NCBI RefSeq assembly: GCF_000026945.1
Contig: NC_012864.1
Location: forward strand, 682,001 to 746,000
Source of the DNA: Candida dubliniensis CD36
Taxonomy: Eukaryota; Ascomycota; Pichiomycetes; Serinales; Debaryomycetaceae
Length of the DNA: 64,000 bases
Direction: 5' to 3'
A model generated the notes under the pieces. It was not told the DNA's origin and searched no databases. It worked only from the letters and a program-made list of their open reading frames with translations. Of the stretch, positions 51,368-63,787 are shown piece after piece (positions within the stretch are counted from its first letter, which is position 1; each line of letters starts with the position of its first letter). Made by a program: the position numbers and the translations under genes.

Positions 51368-54300
51368 CTATTTCTCCATAACATTCACATATCCACGACG
51401 TTTAGGTTTATTTCTTCTACTTCCACCTCCTGTAGTACCTGAACCACCACCAGCACCTTTAGCTCCTAATCTACCATTTGGAATATTATCCTCAGTTAAT
51501 GATAATAAATCATCTAATCCAGAAACAGTAGCTAAACTACTCTTTGGTCGATTTATTGGTGTAGGTTTACTATTGTTACTCATTCTTGATGGTGGAGCTG
51601 ATGCTGGAATTGGAGTTGATAATCCTCCTGTTGCAATTGTAGACAGATCGTTTCCTCCTGGAGTTGGAGTTGAATTAGGTGTAACCATTGGAGGTGGTGG
51701 TGGTGGTGGAGGACCACCATTACCATTATTATTACCATTATTATTACCAACAGGATTAGGTTTTTTCTTCATTGATGGTGGAGGAGGAGGTGGAAGATTA
51801 GCTTGTAATTGTTCTTCTAATGGTTTACTTTTATCTATCCAACGTTTTAATTTTTCATCATAAACAAAAGTATTCTTTTGTCCTAAATGTGCTTTATAAA
51901 CTTTAGTATCATTATCTTGTTTTTTATTATTTTTACCACCAATACCACCACCACCACCAAATAAATTAAAGAATTTCCCACCACCACTACCGCCACCACC
52001 ACTACCACTACTATTATTGTTATTCTTGGCCATAGCTTTCTGTTGTTGCTCTTGCTCTTGCTTTCTTCTCAATTCTTGTTCTTTTTCTTTCTGCTTCTGT
52101 TTCTGCTGCTGTTTAACTTCTTCATTTTCTTCATCTTCATCTTCTTCCATAATAGGAACATAATCTCCAACAGTATCATCAACAATGGCATATTGTTGAT
52201 ATAATACACTTTGTGATTCCGATAATCTTGAAGAAAATAATCCTCTACTATGACCACCAAATATAGAATTTGGTCTAGTAGTTTCATCAGGTGATCCTGG
52301 TATAGGAAATCCATCAAATGCTCCACTTGTTCCTGGTGCTGTTCCTGAAACACTAATAGTACTAATATTTGATAATTTCATATTTGTATTACCTTGATTC
52401 AAAATTAATGGTGTCAGATTAACTGATCCTGATCCAATATTTGTATGTCCATATGGTTTATTTATCATACTACTACTACTACTATCATTATTATTATTAT
52501 TATTATTATTATTAGTAGTAGTATAGTTTATTGATGTATCTGCTACCAAACTACTTTCATCAAAACTATCATCAATATTAGTAATATTCTTAGTTGGAAC
52601 TCTTTCTGGAACCGCCAATTGTGGTTGTAATGGTGGTGGTATATTTACAGAAGTACCTACACTTTGATTAAATTCTGATGATTGTGATGATTGTTTCATT
52701 TGTGGATTAGAATCATTTTGATATCCACCATAAGAAAACATATCAATAGAATCTTCATTACCAACATTATTAGTAACAGATGGTGGTGAAATATCAATTG
52801 TGGATTGATTATTATTAACCTCTGATGGTGGTCCATATTTATTTGTTCTTGTTCTTGTTCTTGATCCTGATTTTGATTTTTTGACATTGAGCTTGTCAAC
52901 ACCAGGTGTCAATACTGTAGATGATTTCGTATCATTAATAGCTTCATTATCTGTGGTTGGAGCATATGGATTAGATCTAGAAGATTTTGATTTTCTTGGA
53001 GGAGCAATTGGAACTATACTACTTGACTTGTCTGTTTCTTTTTCTGGACTGTGTGAAGTTTCTGATACCATAGGATTATTTAACTCTACTACATCGTCGG
53101 TAATGTCTTTAGTAATTGGCGCTTCATTAGTCAGTGATTGTTGTAATCCTCTTAATTCTGGAGATTCCTTAATGGTTTCAGGTTGATCATGATGACCATA
53201 ATGATGATCATCCCCAAATTCATAACTCTCTTCATTTTTGTTTACTTGACTCGAACCTGTTTGTCCTGCTTGTCCAGTTTGTCCTATTTGTCCAGTTGAG
53301 GGAGGCAAAACATTCTCTTGTTCTCCTAAACCAATTGCTGCAATACTATCCCCAGAAATGACACTTGAAATTGAAGGTTGTTTCCCATGAGTCTGAGTCT
53401 GAGTCTGAGTCTGAGTCTGTCCACCAAGTGGTATTTGACTAGGAATAGAACCAATTGATGTAGTAGAAAATTGTCCTCCAACACTATTGCTATAAGGATA
53501 AACTCGTGTTGCTAATGGAGATCGATCCCTAACTGGTTGTACATGTTGTGGATGTTGTGGTGGTAATGCTGATGGTTGATGCAGTTGATGATGATTACGT
53601 GGAGACCTAGATGTATGGCGTGTCACACCCACTGGAGGTGTCGGTGTGGGTGTTGGTGGTGGGAATGGGAGTGGTACAGGTATTGCTGATGCATTGATAC
53701 TTTGTTGGTGGTTAGAATGGTTAGGAGGATGTTCAGGACCATCAGCACTAGTAACGGCAGACGTTCTTTCTTCAACAAGACTAAGATTATGATGAGATGA
53801 ATTAGTACTTGGAGCATATTTTTCAAACTTATTCTGTTGTGCTTGACGAGGACTTGATTTAACACTTGGAGAGTATTTATTTACTGATGTCGTAGATGGA
53901 TGACCAACTAATGGTGGTGGTTGTGGAGTAAACCCAGTTGTTGGTTTTCTTTCAATATAAACTTGATCCAATAATTGTTGCTGTTGTTGTGGTTGTTGTA
54001 ATTGTGATAGTGGTTGTGGTTGATATGGTGCATGTAATGGCTGTCTAATCATTGAAGGCTGTGAATAATTATGTAGATTCACACTAGAAGCATTTCTCGA
54101 CACTGAAGGACTGAATTTGTTGAAAACACTACCACTTGCATTGCCACTTGTATTGCCATCATTATTGTTGCCATTTTTCAGTTCATCACCACCAACAATA
54201 AATTTATCAATTTGTCCCCAAATCTTATCAAGATTAACTCTACTAATCTTACCCGAGAACCAATTATTTTGATCGTCACCAGATCCAGCTTCAGTTATTC

Positions 54301-55526
54301 TCATAATCAAATTTTGAAATTCATGAAGTAAATTAGGTGTGACAAAAGGTGATTTATTACCCAAGGTCTTAATACTAGAATTAATATGATCAATATACTT
54401 TTGTGATTCATTAATTAATCCATAATCTGCCAAAGTTAATGCATGTTTCAACTTTAACGACAATAAATGTGGGAAATGCATTGTCTTGTGTAAATTTAAT
54501 GCATATTCATAAACTTCAGTATACATGGAATTATGACCAGATGCCAACACCATAAAATTCTGATGACCAAATGGTAATCCTGCCATAATATAAGCAATCT
54601 CACTACCAATAAAATTACCTTGTTTATTCAAAAATTTCCCAAATTCAATTAAAAATTCAATTGCCTTTAATGATCCACAAATTGCAATTGTTGAAATGAT
54701 TTCTCTCCAATGCAAATTAGCATATTCTCCTTCATTTACAACTGCTGTTAAATCTTCAATAACACTAGAAACATTACCACCAAGAACTTTCAAAATAATT
54801 GGCATTATATGTAATACTTTATTGTTTGTTTTAGCAAATGGGAATGTATTTCTAGCATATTCAGCAGCAATCTTGCTAAAGTTTTCCGGACCACTAATAA
54901 TTAATGCTAATGCCCAATCACCACGAGATACACAATATTCCAATGCTTTTTCTAAATTCCCTGATTGAATTAAAGTGAATACAGTATTGACACCTGAATT
55001 ATCCAATTTATGAGCATTTGTAGCTCCAATAGTCAACCCAGACGTTGGAAAATTATTAACATCAAAATTGACATTAGGGTTAAGAATCAGACATGCAGAT
55101 CTTAAAAATTCTTTATTTTTCACATCACCATCATATTTAATCAATTGTAACAAAATATCATTTAAAATAAATTCATCATTTTTCCCTAAACTTCGTAAAT
55201 AGCCGGATGACAGTTCTAACCATTTTTCAACGTCTTTTTTCTTAGTTTTGTTCTTAGATAAAGGACCAGGGAAAGTGGCATATATATCTTTATCTTTCAA
55301 TAAATTAGAAATTGGTCCAATATTAATACTTGTTCCTTGATTATACCCTGTATTTGGAATAATCATGGAACAATTGGAATTGATACTAAAACTAAAAATC
55401 GGGTACTGTCTGAAAACCAATTGCTCAGGGTTGACAACTTTTGGAGCAGATTTATAGATATTACTTTTTGAGTTGGAAAATCCACGAGCTCTGGCTGGTG
55501 GTAAAACCGCAGTTGCTGGTGAAAGG

Positions 55527-55557
<31 letters not shown>

Positions 55558-57868
55558 GCTGGTGCTGCTGTTGTTGTTGACCAATATCGCCACTGGCTAC
55601 CGTCTCTAATGCAGGAGCATAAGGATTTATTTCTTTGCCTTTACCCCCAACCAATGAACTAGCTCTTGAATGAGATCTGTGGTGAGTCAGTGGGGCATAT
55701 GGCCCAGCATTAGGAACATATGGACTGTTAATTGATGGCACTTTATTAACATTAGTGTTAATTGAGTTGGATGGTTGACGATTGTGATGAACTGGTGCCG
55801 ATTGCGATTGACCAATGAGAGGAAATGGCTGCAAGCTAGTAGGTGGTGGTGGAGCAGCAGCAGCAGCAGCAGAAGATTGCAACTGTGGGGAATAATCATT
55901 AGTCTTCTGGTTCGGTTGATGTGGTGGAAATGCAAATGAATTTAATTGAGGAGCATAAGCGTTTGAATTTGGGACATTCACATTTGGAGCAGCAATACCG
56001 CTTTTATGTACAACAGGGGTTTGCTGTTGTAAGATTGGTGATGTACCAGATTTTGGCATATACGGATTGACAGGAGGCTGTTTGTTGGTTTTCGAAGGTG
56101 GGGGTGGTGCTGTATTCTGTTGACTCTGCTGCTGCTGTTGTTTTTGTTGTTGTACCTGCTGATTCAAAACTTGTGGTGAATGAATTTGATTCACCGCCTT
56201 AACTGGCGCAGCTGCTCGGCCTGCACGTTTAGGTTTAGGAATTTCTTCTTCGTCTGGAAAATCTTCAAAAAATGATTTCTTTGTAACTTTTAAAATGCTT
56301 GCACTAGTTGGAGGTGCCCCTGTAGGTGCTGCTGGTGCCAGTGAGCTAGGTTTTATATCTCTTGCAGGTGGCAAAGTGCTTGTTGAGGAGATAGATGGGA
56401 TACTCGTTTGTGATACAGATGCTGGACCATATTTGTTTGATGAAGGTGCATGTCTAGCAGCCGGTCTTGACTTGTTTACCAATAATGTATCTGGGAAATC
56501 ATATGCATCATGTTTTTTCTTAGATTGTTCCAAGTTTTTAATAAATTCATTTTTATCAACTCCAGAAACTTGTGGTGGCGCATATACAGATTTCTGATTG
56601 GTAGAATGGCTACTAGGAATGTACGAATAGTGGTGTTTTATTGGCTTGGTTTCTGGTAAAGAACTTTCAACTTTTGGCGGTGCCGAACCTTCTTCCAAAA
56701 AATCATCATCTAATAATAAATCGTCATCTAAATCTAAAGCTGCTAATTTATCCTCTGCATTAACAGTTGTGGCTGATGATAGCTTCACTTCTTCCTGCTG
56801 TTGATGTTCCTTTGGATTTAATTCTTCAAGGAAATTCGTATCATCGTCACCAAATAAATCTAAATTGGCCGATCCAGTAGCTACAACTGCTTCAGAAATT
56901 GGATCATTTGACTTTGCATCTGTAACGTGAGGTTGTGATTGTTGAAGAAAACCAAGATCTTCGCCATCTTTGTTTGCAGAGCCAACAAAAAGATCTTCAA
57001 GTTTTTGATTTGTCTCGGATGCGTTTTGCTCCAAATTATCTTTAGAAATGCTTTCAAAGAAATCGCCTTCATTTGATTCGGTGAATAATTGATCTAATTT
57101 GGAGCTATTGTGCGACTGTTCAGCATTTGGTGCAGTTGCTTCAGATTCATCAATATGATTAATCTGTTCTGTCGGTAAAGTCTTGGCCCCAGGTGATTGA
57201 TTAGCGACGCCAGGTATATCTTCGACAATTGATTGTTCTTTCTCCACTATTGATTTTTCTTCAGTTAATTCCAGCTCACTAGAAATACCAACAGCTTTAT
57301 TCGTTGACTCTTGATCATGATGAATAACATCTGTTTCGTTAGTTAGACTTTCAACAACAGGATCTTCTTCTTTGCTGTCAATGGGAATTGTTGCTGTCTG
57401 GGGTTGTAAATCTTGACGTTGTTCAGAAACTGGCTCTACCGGTACCTCTATATTTTCTTCTGATTTTATTTCAACACTGTTGAGACCATCTTGATTGTGA
57501 TTACTGAAGAAATCATCATCATGGGTGCTACTACCGAACAAATCATCAATCACATTTTCTTGTTGTGGTTGTTGCAGCAGTATTTGCTCTTGTTCAAGCG
57601 GTATTTCTTGTGGCAGTTCCTCTTCATTTGGTTTATGAACGGTTTCTACACCATCATCGGTCACAATCACTGGTTGATCTGGTTGATCTGGTTGATCTGG
57701 TTGATCTGGGTGTTGTATATTGGAGAAAAAATCGTCCTGTTGATTCGATGTGTTTTGATCGTCATCACCAAACAAATCATGGCTGTCATTAGTCACAGTC
57801 TTGTCATTAGTTACTTGCAGTGCCAGTTCCTGACTTTCAAGGATATTTTCATTACTTGATTCTGACAT
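51368..57868 (-). CDS. SEC16: Sec16, COPII scaffold at ER exit sites
   Basis: 2166 aa from the ATG at 57868; a TTG lies nine codons upstream. The N-terminal third is acidic and disordered, with repeated DLFG/DFF motifs (residues about 31-345). Pro/Gln-rich sequence with many NPYxP/KYGP-like motifs follows. The conserved central domain (about 840-1300) includes FRQYPIFSFSINSNCSMIIP, SGNLEKALEYCVSRGDWALAL and MAGLPFGHQNFM, the helical ACE1 element that binds Sec13. The C-terminus has TKVYKAHLGQKNTFVYDEKL, then poly-Pro blocks, the Sec23-binding region. Sec16 organises COPII vesicle formation and is essential in yeast. The length matches S. cerevisiae Sec16 (2195 aa). Confidence 0.95.
57671..57708 (-). 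repeat. 9-bp tandem repeat encoding DQP x4 in SEC16
   Basis: The 9-bp unit tggttgatc recurs four times in register, giving repeated Asp-Gln-Pro between two acidic DLFG/DFFSN motifs. Confidence 0.85.
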
Positions 57869-58198
57869 CGTTGTAGGAAATGGGTTTTCACGCAATTAAA
57901 ATGAATAAAGAGAAAAAAATAATAATATTGAATTGAACAAATTTAATAAAACTCAGTTCAAACAGTTATAATAAACAATAAACTAATTTGTCTATGATGG
58001 AAATTCAATGATGTTGTGAGGATAGGTTTATTGTGGGAAACGTTGGGGGGATAGTGTATTGATTGGAAAAAGTTCTGGACAACAAATGCTGGAAAAAAAA
58101 AAAAAAAAAAAAAAAAAAGAAAATAGTAAGCGGTGTTCACTAAGTAAAAATTAGTAGTAGTGGACGCGACAAAAAAAAATGATAGTAGTGTGAATTAG
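57869..58198. other. SEC16 upstream flank
   Basis: AT-rich, with a poly-A tract of about 26 at 58092-58120. No gene seen. Confidence 0.6.
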
Positions 58199-58746
58199 TT
58201 GGCGAACAAAAGTTTTATACGAAGGTCGTGTTTGTCTTTTCATTTTGCTGATTGCTTGATCCATGTACTAGCCAACATCACTTGCAATGCTAAGGTTAAA
58301 CATTATATTGGAGATGTACCAAGAAGTTATGAAATTTTTGGCCGTTTGGTGCTACAATTGAATGAAATTGCTAATTAAAATAGAAAGTGCATTAGTTGAT
58401 TGCACTTTTTTATACACATTTGGATGAAAAAGTGCTGCAAGATGGATTGGTTGATATCTATCAAACAGAAACATTATGGAGTTCTTTTATTGTTTGTACA
58501 CCAGAACTACACAAGTAAGCTAAGATTTACTTTATTGCCTTGTTCAAGGATATACTCCAAATAAAATTTTGATTACAAACCTACCAGTTTTAGAGCAACA
58601 CTTTCAAAGTCATATCTAACCTTGAAATACTCCCAGTGCCATCAGAATAAAATAAAAACGGGATCAAGTTGATACTTCAAATTGAGGCAGGAACACTACA
58701 GGAATATCTGTTCAATTATCCACGGCTACAAGAGTTCACTAAATGA
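58199..58746 (+). pseudogene. Probable decayed gene, identity unknown
   Basis: Pieces that read like ordinary globular protein follow one another on the + strand in changing frames. 58199-58378: 60 open codons including LIHVLANITCNAKVKHYIGD and RSYEIFGRLVLQLNEIAN, then stop. About 58380-58415: ESALVDCTFLYT in the next frame. 58417-58518: DGLVDIYQTETLWSSFIV, then stop. About 58590-58650: VISNLEILPVPSE. About 58665-58746: LQIEAGTLQEYL and NYPRLQEFTK, then stop. Composition is unlike the repeat-rich intergenic DNA around it, with balanced residues and few homopolymers. No start codon or family is recognised. Ordering the pieces as one ancestor is inference. Confidence 0.4.
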
Positions 58747-61700
58747 ACAGATACTTTTGCATCGTGTTAAAATGACTATCTGTAAATCTTGTTTATTATT
58801 TTAGTGTTTATTTTATTTTTGTCACGTAAAAGACTATTGAAATTTTGTGTTTGATGCCAATTTGAAAAACACCACTAAGAAGAGAAGAATCTATCGGTAA
58901 GTATTACCAATTATAATAAACCTGTTATTATTCCAAACACAAACTAAACCCGAGAAACTGTCAGTGCTTTTTGCTCGTTCCCCAAAGCTGATATAATAAT
59001 CCGCATATATATTTAGACGCGACCAAGTTTCTTAAGGTAATTTTGTTACTGAAATCATAATCATTAGCGACTAAATCGGGTCAATTGTCAGTGCTGCCAT
59101 CATAAAACCATTGAAAAACAAGAGAGTCTTTACAAAAGTGTTGGATGGTGGAGATGGTTTTAGTGTCGCGCAGACCCAAAAAGAAGAAGGACAAAGAGCC
59201 GAAAAATTCGCGTCACTGCATCAGGCCAATTACGCTTTGCCTTTCACATGTTCTTGTAGGCGACGAATACACATACTTGATTTTTAAACCAGAGTAAATA
59301 AGTTGAGAAAAGACAAACCACTCATCTTACGAATTGGCATTAACTAAGAAAAAAATCAGAAGCACATTTACGGTTTTTTCATGCTTGTCCCTTGACACAT
59401 TTTTAGTAAAATCTTCTTGGTTTTCATATATTGAAGGAGTCACAGTACGAGCCAAGAAAATTAATAATGACACCAAGGTGTTTAGATATAGATTAATAAT
59501 GCTAAGGAAAAAGTGGCTTAGGTTACTTGCATTGGATTCAAAGCTATGCAATCTGGTATTCTTCGAAGATATTGCCTGGGAGCTACCATCCAATCTATAT
59601 ACCCAAACCCAACGGTTAAACTATTGATGAGGATGTCAAATCAAGTTTAACTTTAGTGCACTATGTTAATATGACTAAAGGTAATAGATTGTACATAACT
59701 ATTTAGTCAACTTACACAATTGTTCTATAAGAGCAAAATAATCCAAAAAAAAAAAAAATACAAGCTATAAAATTATTATTATCATTATCGTCAAAGTCAA
59801 AATAATAACAAAGACTCCACAAGAAAAGATGATAATAGCCATTTTAATAGATGCTTAAGTGAATGAATATCTCAAATTTTTCTTTCTTTTTTTCATATAT
59901 CGTAAAGTACATAACCATCTTTGTGGTAAATGCTAGACAATAGACCATCACCAACAAAGACTATATATTGGATTTACACGGTCGATATTGTTTTATTCTC
60001 CTTCTTTGTTTACATATTTCAACGTATTGAGAAGGAAGAAAGAGATTGAAATACGCTCAAGTCATCGCCAAATACTAATAAAAAAACAACAACAATAGGG
60101 AAACTTTCAATTATTAAAATATCACAAACAAACTTTTGTGCTTTTTATCAATGCAAATAGAGATATTGTTGAGTACTCTATCAATAATATATATGGGATA
60201 CAAAGAAGAATACAATTTAGTTCTTTGTCCTTTGGTTGTATTGTTGTATAAAATATCTTTCACAAATTGCTTATTATTTATTTGAGTTTCTCAAATGCTT
60301 ATTATAATTTATTGATTACTTATTTACTCATGTTAAACTTTTTTGTTCATTTTCATTTTCATTTTCATCTTCATCTTCAATTTCAATTTCGTGTTTAATA
60401 TATATATTGTACCGGGAGTATAATAATCATCGTTAATCTCAATTCCACGAGTTTATTCTCTCTCCTTTTTATTTTTTTTTTTTTCTTTTCTTTCCTCTTC
60501 CCTTCCATATATCAATCAACAACATCAAGCAAGTTCTAATTCATTCATTCCTTATACTTAATTACTTTCTTCAAATAGATTATTAGACTTACTTTCTCAA
60601 AGTTTAATTCGTTTAAAGTTGTTGTCGTACCATTATATCCCCATAAACAAGAGGGCAAATTAATTGTTATTTGAGGCAGACAACCACATTACAAGAATAA
60701 AACAAAAATAACCAAAAAAAAAAAAAAAACTTAATCAACTTGATATTATTGTTGTTGTTATTATCCAATAATTAATTGAATCATCCACTCCCATCATATT
60801 CTTTTAAGAGTAGAGTTTGGATAAGTATATTAAAAGAACAGACTAACCCCAAAACAACCACAGACGGCAACACTTCTTCATCGTGTTTAGCGGCAACCAA
60901 TAAAATATTACAAACTGCACGACTCCACAAATACCGCGATTGTCACACAAATAGCAATAATAATACCACCACCAAACACCAACATTTAAAACATACCACA
61001 CGTTTAACACAATTTGGTTTTTTTTTTTTTTTTTTTAGCAACTATCTGCACTTGCACTTTTAGCATTTTTTTTGTTACATTTTAGTATTTGTCATACCTT
61101 TTTTGACATTTCTAACAAGAGTTTTTTTTTAGACTACACATATATATATCATCTCAGTTCAACAATTTCTTCATATAAATAGGAAGAGAGTGACTACAAC
61201 AACTATTTATCCACACGTTGCATTTATTTAGTCTTTTATATTTTAGTGAGTGATTTTTTTTTACCATTTTCCGATTAGGGTTTGATTTCCAATTATCATC
61301 TGTCAGACCCAAAACAATTTATTGTTGAGTATTTTATTGTTATCACGGGAAGATTGTCATTTATCAACCAAAAAAAAAAAAGATTAACAATTCCCTTTTT
61401 TTTTCATTCCTTTTTCAAATACCTCAATCCATTATTAATCTGATTGATTAATTGGGCTTATTTCATTTTGCAATAGCCCAAGCCCACGCCCCTTTGTGAT
61501 AGTAATAGTTGCTACTACAGGTTGACTCCTTAGGCACCAGTTTTTTTTTTGTTTGTTTGCTAGGCTTAGTCGGCATACCAGCCGTCCCACTTATCGTCGC
61601 ATCATTTTTTTTTGTTTGCTCGTACACCAACTATAACTCGTCATCAGATTTGGTATCATTTTATAGGAGTGAGCATCATTCATTTTTTTTTTTTTTGCTT

Positions 61701-61864
61701 TTCCTTATTTTCCACTCCGCAAAATTTCATTGGAATTATTAATAACACATTTTATTTCCCGTTCTTTTTTTTTTTTTTTTTTCCAGTTCATTCCCTCCCC
61801 AACTTTCATATCTTATTAGATTGAGAGGATTAGTAATAGTGGTATTTCATTTGTTACTATTATA
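58747..61864. other. 3.1-kb intergenic region upstream of the kinase gene
   Basis: No supported gene. ORFs at 59.3-59.6 kb on both strands overlap each other, and the + strand one starts at TTG. From 60 kb on the sequence is promoter-like, with long T tracts and TATATATA at about 61140, and pyrimidine-rich DNA before the kinase ATG. Confidence 0.6.
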
Positions 61865-63787
61865 ATGACAACCAAACTGCGAAACCAACCGTTATCGTTA
61901 AATACAAACCAATCGAGCACCGGCGCTGGCACTGGTGCTAATTCGATACCTCCAGGTACTGCTATCACTGACAATAACCAATCCTTTTTATTACCAGGCT
62001 TAGCATCACCACCCACTATTTCAAATAGTCCAATATTCCAGAATCCAGCACCACATTCTAATAGAAAAATGGATTTAAGTATAGAAGTACCATCACATCA
62101 GTTTGAAACTAATGAACAAACCACCACTCCTATCGATATTAACATGAACATGCTCAAATACTATGAAATATTACAACTTCCCACACCAATTTTCAACACG
62201 GGGTCGTTTGCTAATTATAACCAACCATTATCATCATTGTCATCTAACTCTTCAAATGCATCAATATCAATGTCACCACCTGCATTCAGACTGATTTCCC
62301 GAGTTTGCAGTTTAAAGCAACCTAAAAGATATGTTTCTGAACCGATACCTATTTCTAGTTCGACGAGTGAAAATAAGGTCACCACTTCTCCAATTACACC
62401 ATCTTCATCACCTCCAACATTACAACAAGAAGAGATTGCAAAGAAAGAAAAACAAAAGACATTTTATTCTAAACGATTGGGATTGTCTTTTAATTTTGTT
62501 GAAGAAATTGGTAAAGGAAATTTTAGTCATGTTGTATTAGCAAAAACCAATATTTATCATAATGATAGCAATGGAAACAGTGTCAGCAATAACAACCATA
62601 ACCAAGATGTTGTTGATTTGGCAGTTGCTGTGAAAATTATATCTGTGCCGATGGAATCGAAACAACAGGTTCACAATTTCAAGTCATTTATTCGTCGTGA
62701 ATTGAATATTTTATACCATATTTCTCACCATCCCTGTATTACTTCATTGATTGATTACGAAATATCTTTAGACATTCCTATCGAACAAATTGAATCAGAC
62801 GTGATAATTGATGACGACGAAATATACCAGAAAAATTCACCCCAGAATTTGAGCATGCAGCCCCATTCCGACATTGATAAATCAAGTTCTCCTGACCAAT
62901 TTATATTTATGAATTATTGTAATGGAGGGAACTTGCTTCATTTCTTACAAAAAAACAACAGCAAACATCATTATCTTCATCATCACCATCACCATCATCA
63001 TCACCACAACCATCAACAAGATCACCACGATACCATACATTACTGGCAATTCTTGAAGCGAATAGTGTGTGAATTAATTGCCACCACCGCGTTTCTTCAT
63101 AAAAATCTTGTAATCCACCGTGATTTGAAACTAGAAAATATTCTTTTGTTGCATGATTTTGAGTCGTTGGTGTCTTTATCGTCATCAGTATCATTTGATG
63201 AATTATTAATGTCTAATGCTATTAGCAATTTGAGTGATTTTGGATTGTCAAAAAAATTATCGACTCAAGATCAATTGTTAAGTACAAGATGTGGGTCCCA
63301 AGATTACATTGCACCCGAGATATTGATGGGATTGAAATATAATGGTAAATTAACAGATACCTGGTCAATTGGGGTTATTATTTACTCAATTTTAGAGAAC
63401 CGATTACCATTCGATATTCCACCACCCCCACCATCATCATCAGCAACGCCACATTACAATTCTTCAACCTCTCCTAATAAAGGATCCCCTACAGTCATAA
63501 AAAGAAGAAGATCGAAAACCAACAGTACAGCTTATAGAATTGCTATGATTGATTGGGAATGGTCCAAATTAGACAATGCCAATATAGAACATTATCAAGA
63601 GAGTGTGAAGGACAATGGGAATGATACAATTCCAACCGAAGTGTTGACAATTTGGAAACAATTGAAATCAGTAGTTGATACTGTCTTATTTAGAAAAGAG
63701 AAGAGAATTAATGTTGAGCAAATGTTGCAATTGGATGAGTTTAAATGGATTACAGATTGTTTACCTGATTTCATTGTTAATGTGTAA
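61865..63787 (+). CDS. Ser/Thr protein kinase, Prr1/Prr2-like
   Basis: 640 aa. A disordered Ser/Pro/Asn-rich region of about 195 residues precedes a complete kinase domain. The glycine loop is IGKGNFSHVVLA, the ATP lysine Lys257 (AVAVKII), the catalytic loop VIHRDLKLEN with Asp420, DFG Asp458, and the activation segment ends CGSQDYIAPEILMG. All catalytic residues are present. A His-rich insertion (about ten consecutive His) follows the hinge, and about 15 extra residues separate the catalytic loop from DFG. The later element RRRSKTN..AYRIAMIDWEW resembles fungal Prr1/Prr2 kinases; yeast Prr1 damps pheromone signalling and Prr2 has a related role. The kinase call is firm, the subfamily moderate. 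Codon 5 is CTG. Confidence 0.8.
   Translation: MTTKLRNQPLSLNTNQSSTGAGTGANSIPPGTAITDNNQSFLLPGLASPPTISNSPIFQNPAPHSNRKMDLSIEVPSHQFETNEQTTTPIDINMNMLKYYEILQLPTPIFNTGSFANYNQPLSSLSSNSSNASISMSPPAFRLISRVCSLKQPKRYVSEPIPISSSTSENKVTTSPITPSSSPPTLQQEEIAKKEKQKTFYSKRLGLSFNFVEEIGKGNFSHVVLAKTNIYHNDSNGNSVSNNNHNQDVVDLAVAVKIISVPMESKQQVHNFKSFIRRELNILYHISHHPCITSLIDYEISLDIPIEQIESDVIIDDDEIYQKNSPQNLSMQPHSDIDKSSSPDQFIFMNYCNGGNLLHFLQKNNSKHHYLHHHHHHHHHHNHQQDHHDTIHYWQFLKRIVCELIATTAFLHKNLVIHRDLKLENILLLHDFESLVSLSSSVSFDELLMSNAISNLSDFGLSKKLSTQDQLLSTRCGSQDYIAPEILMGLKYNGKLTDTWSIGVIIYSILENRLPFDIPPPPPSSSATPHYNSSTSPNKGSPTVIKRRRSKTNSTAYRIAMIDWEWSKLDNANIEHYQESVKDNGNDTIPTEVLTIWKQLKSVVDTVLFRKEKRINVEQMLQLDEFKWITDCLPDFIVNV
62971..63030 (+). 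repeat. (CAT/CAC)n coding for poly-His in the kinase
   Basis: Imperfect CAY triplets encode a His-rich loop inside the kinase domain. Confidence 0.8.

Noticed and set aside
59334..59627. Overlapping 97- and 88-codon ORFs on opposite strands
   Set aside because: They overlap each other, the + one starts with TTG, and neither resembles a known protein.
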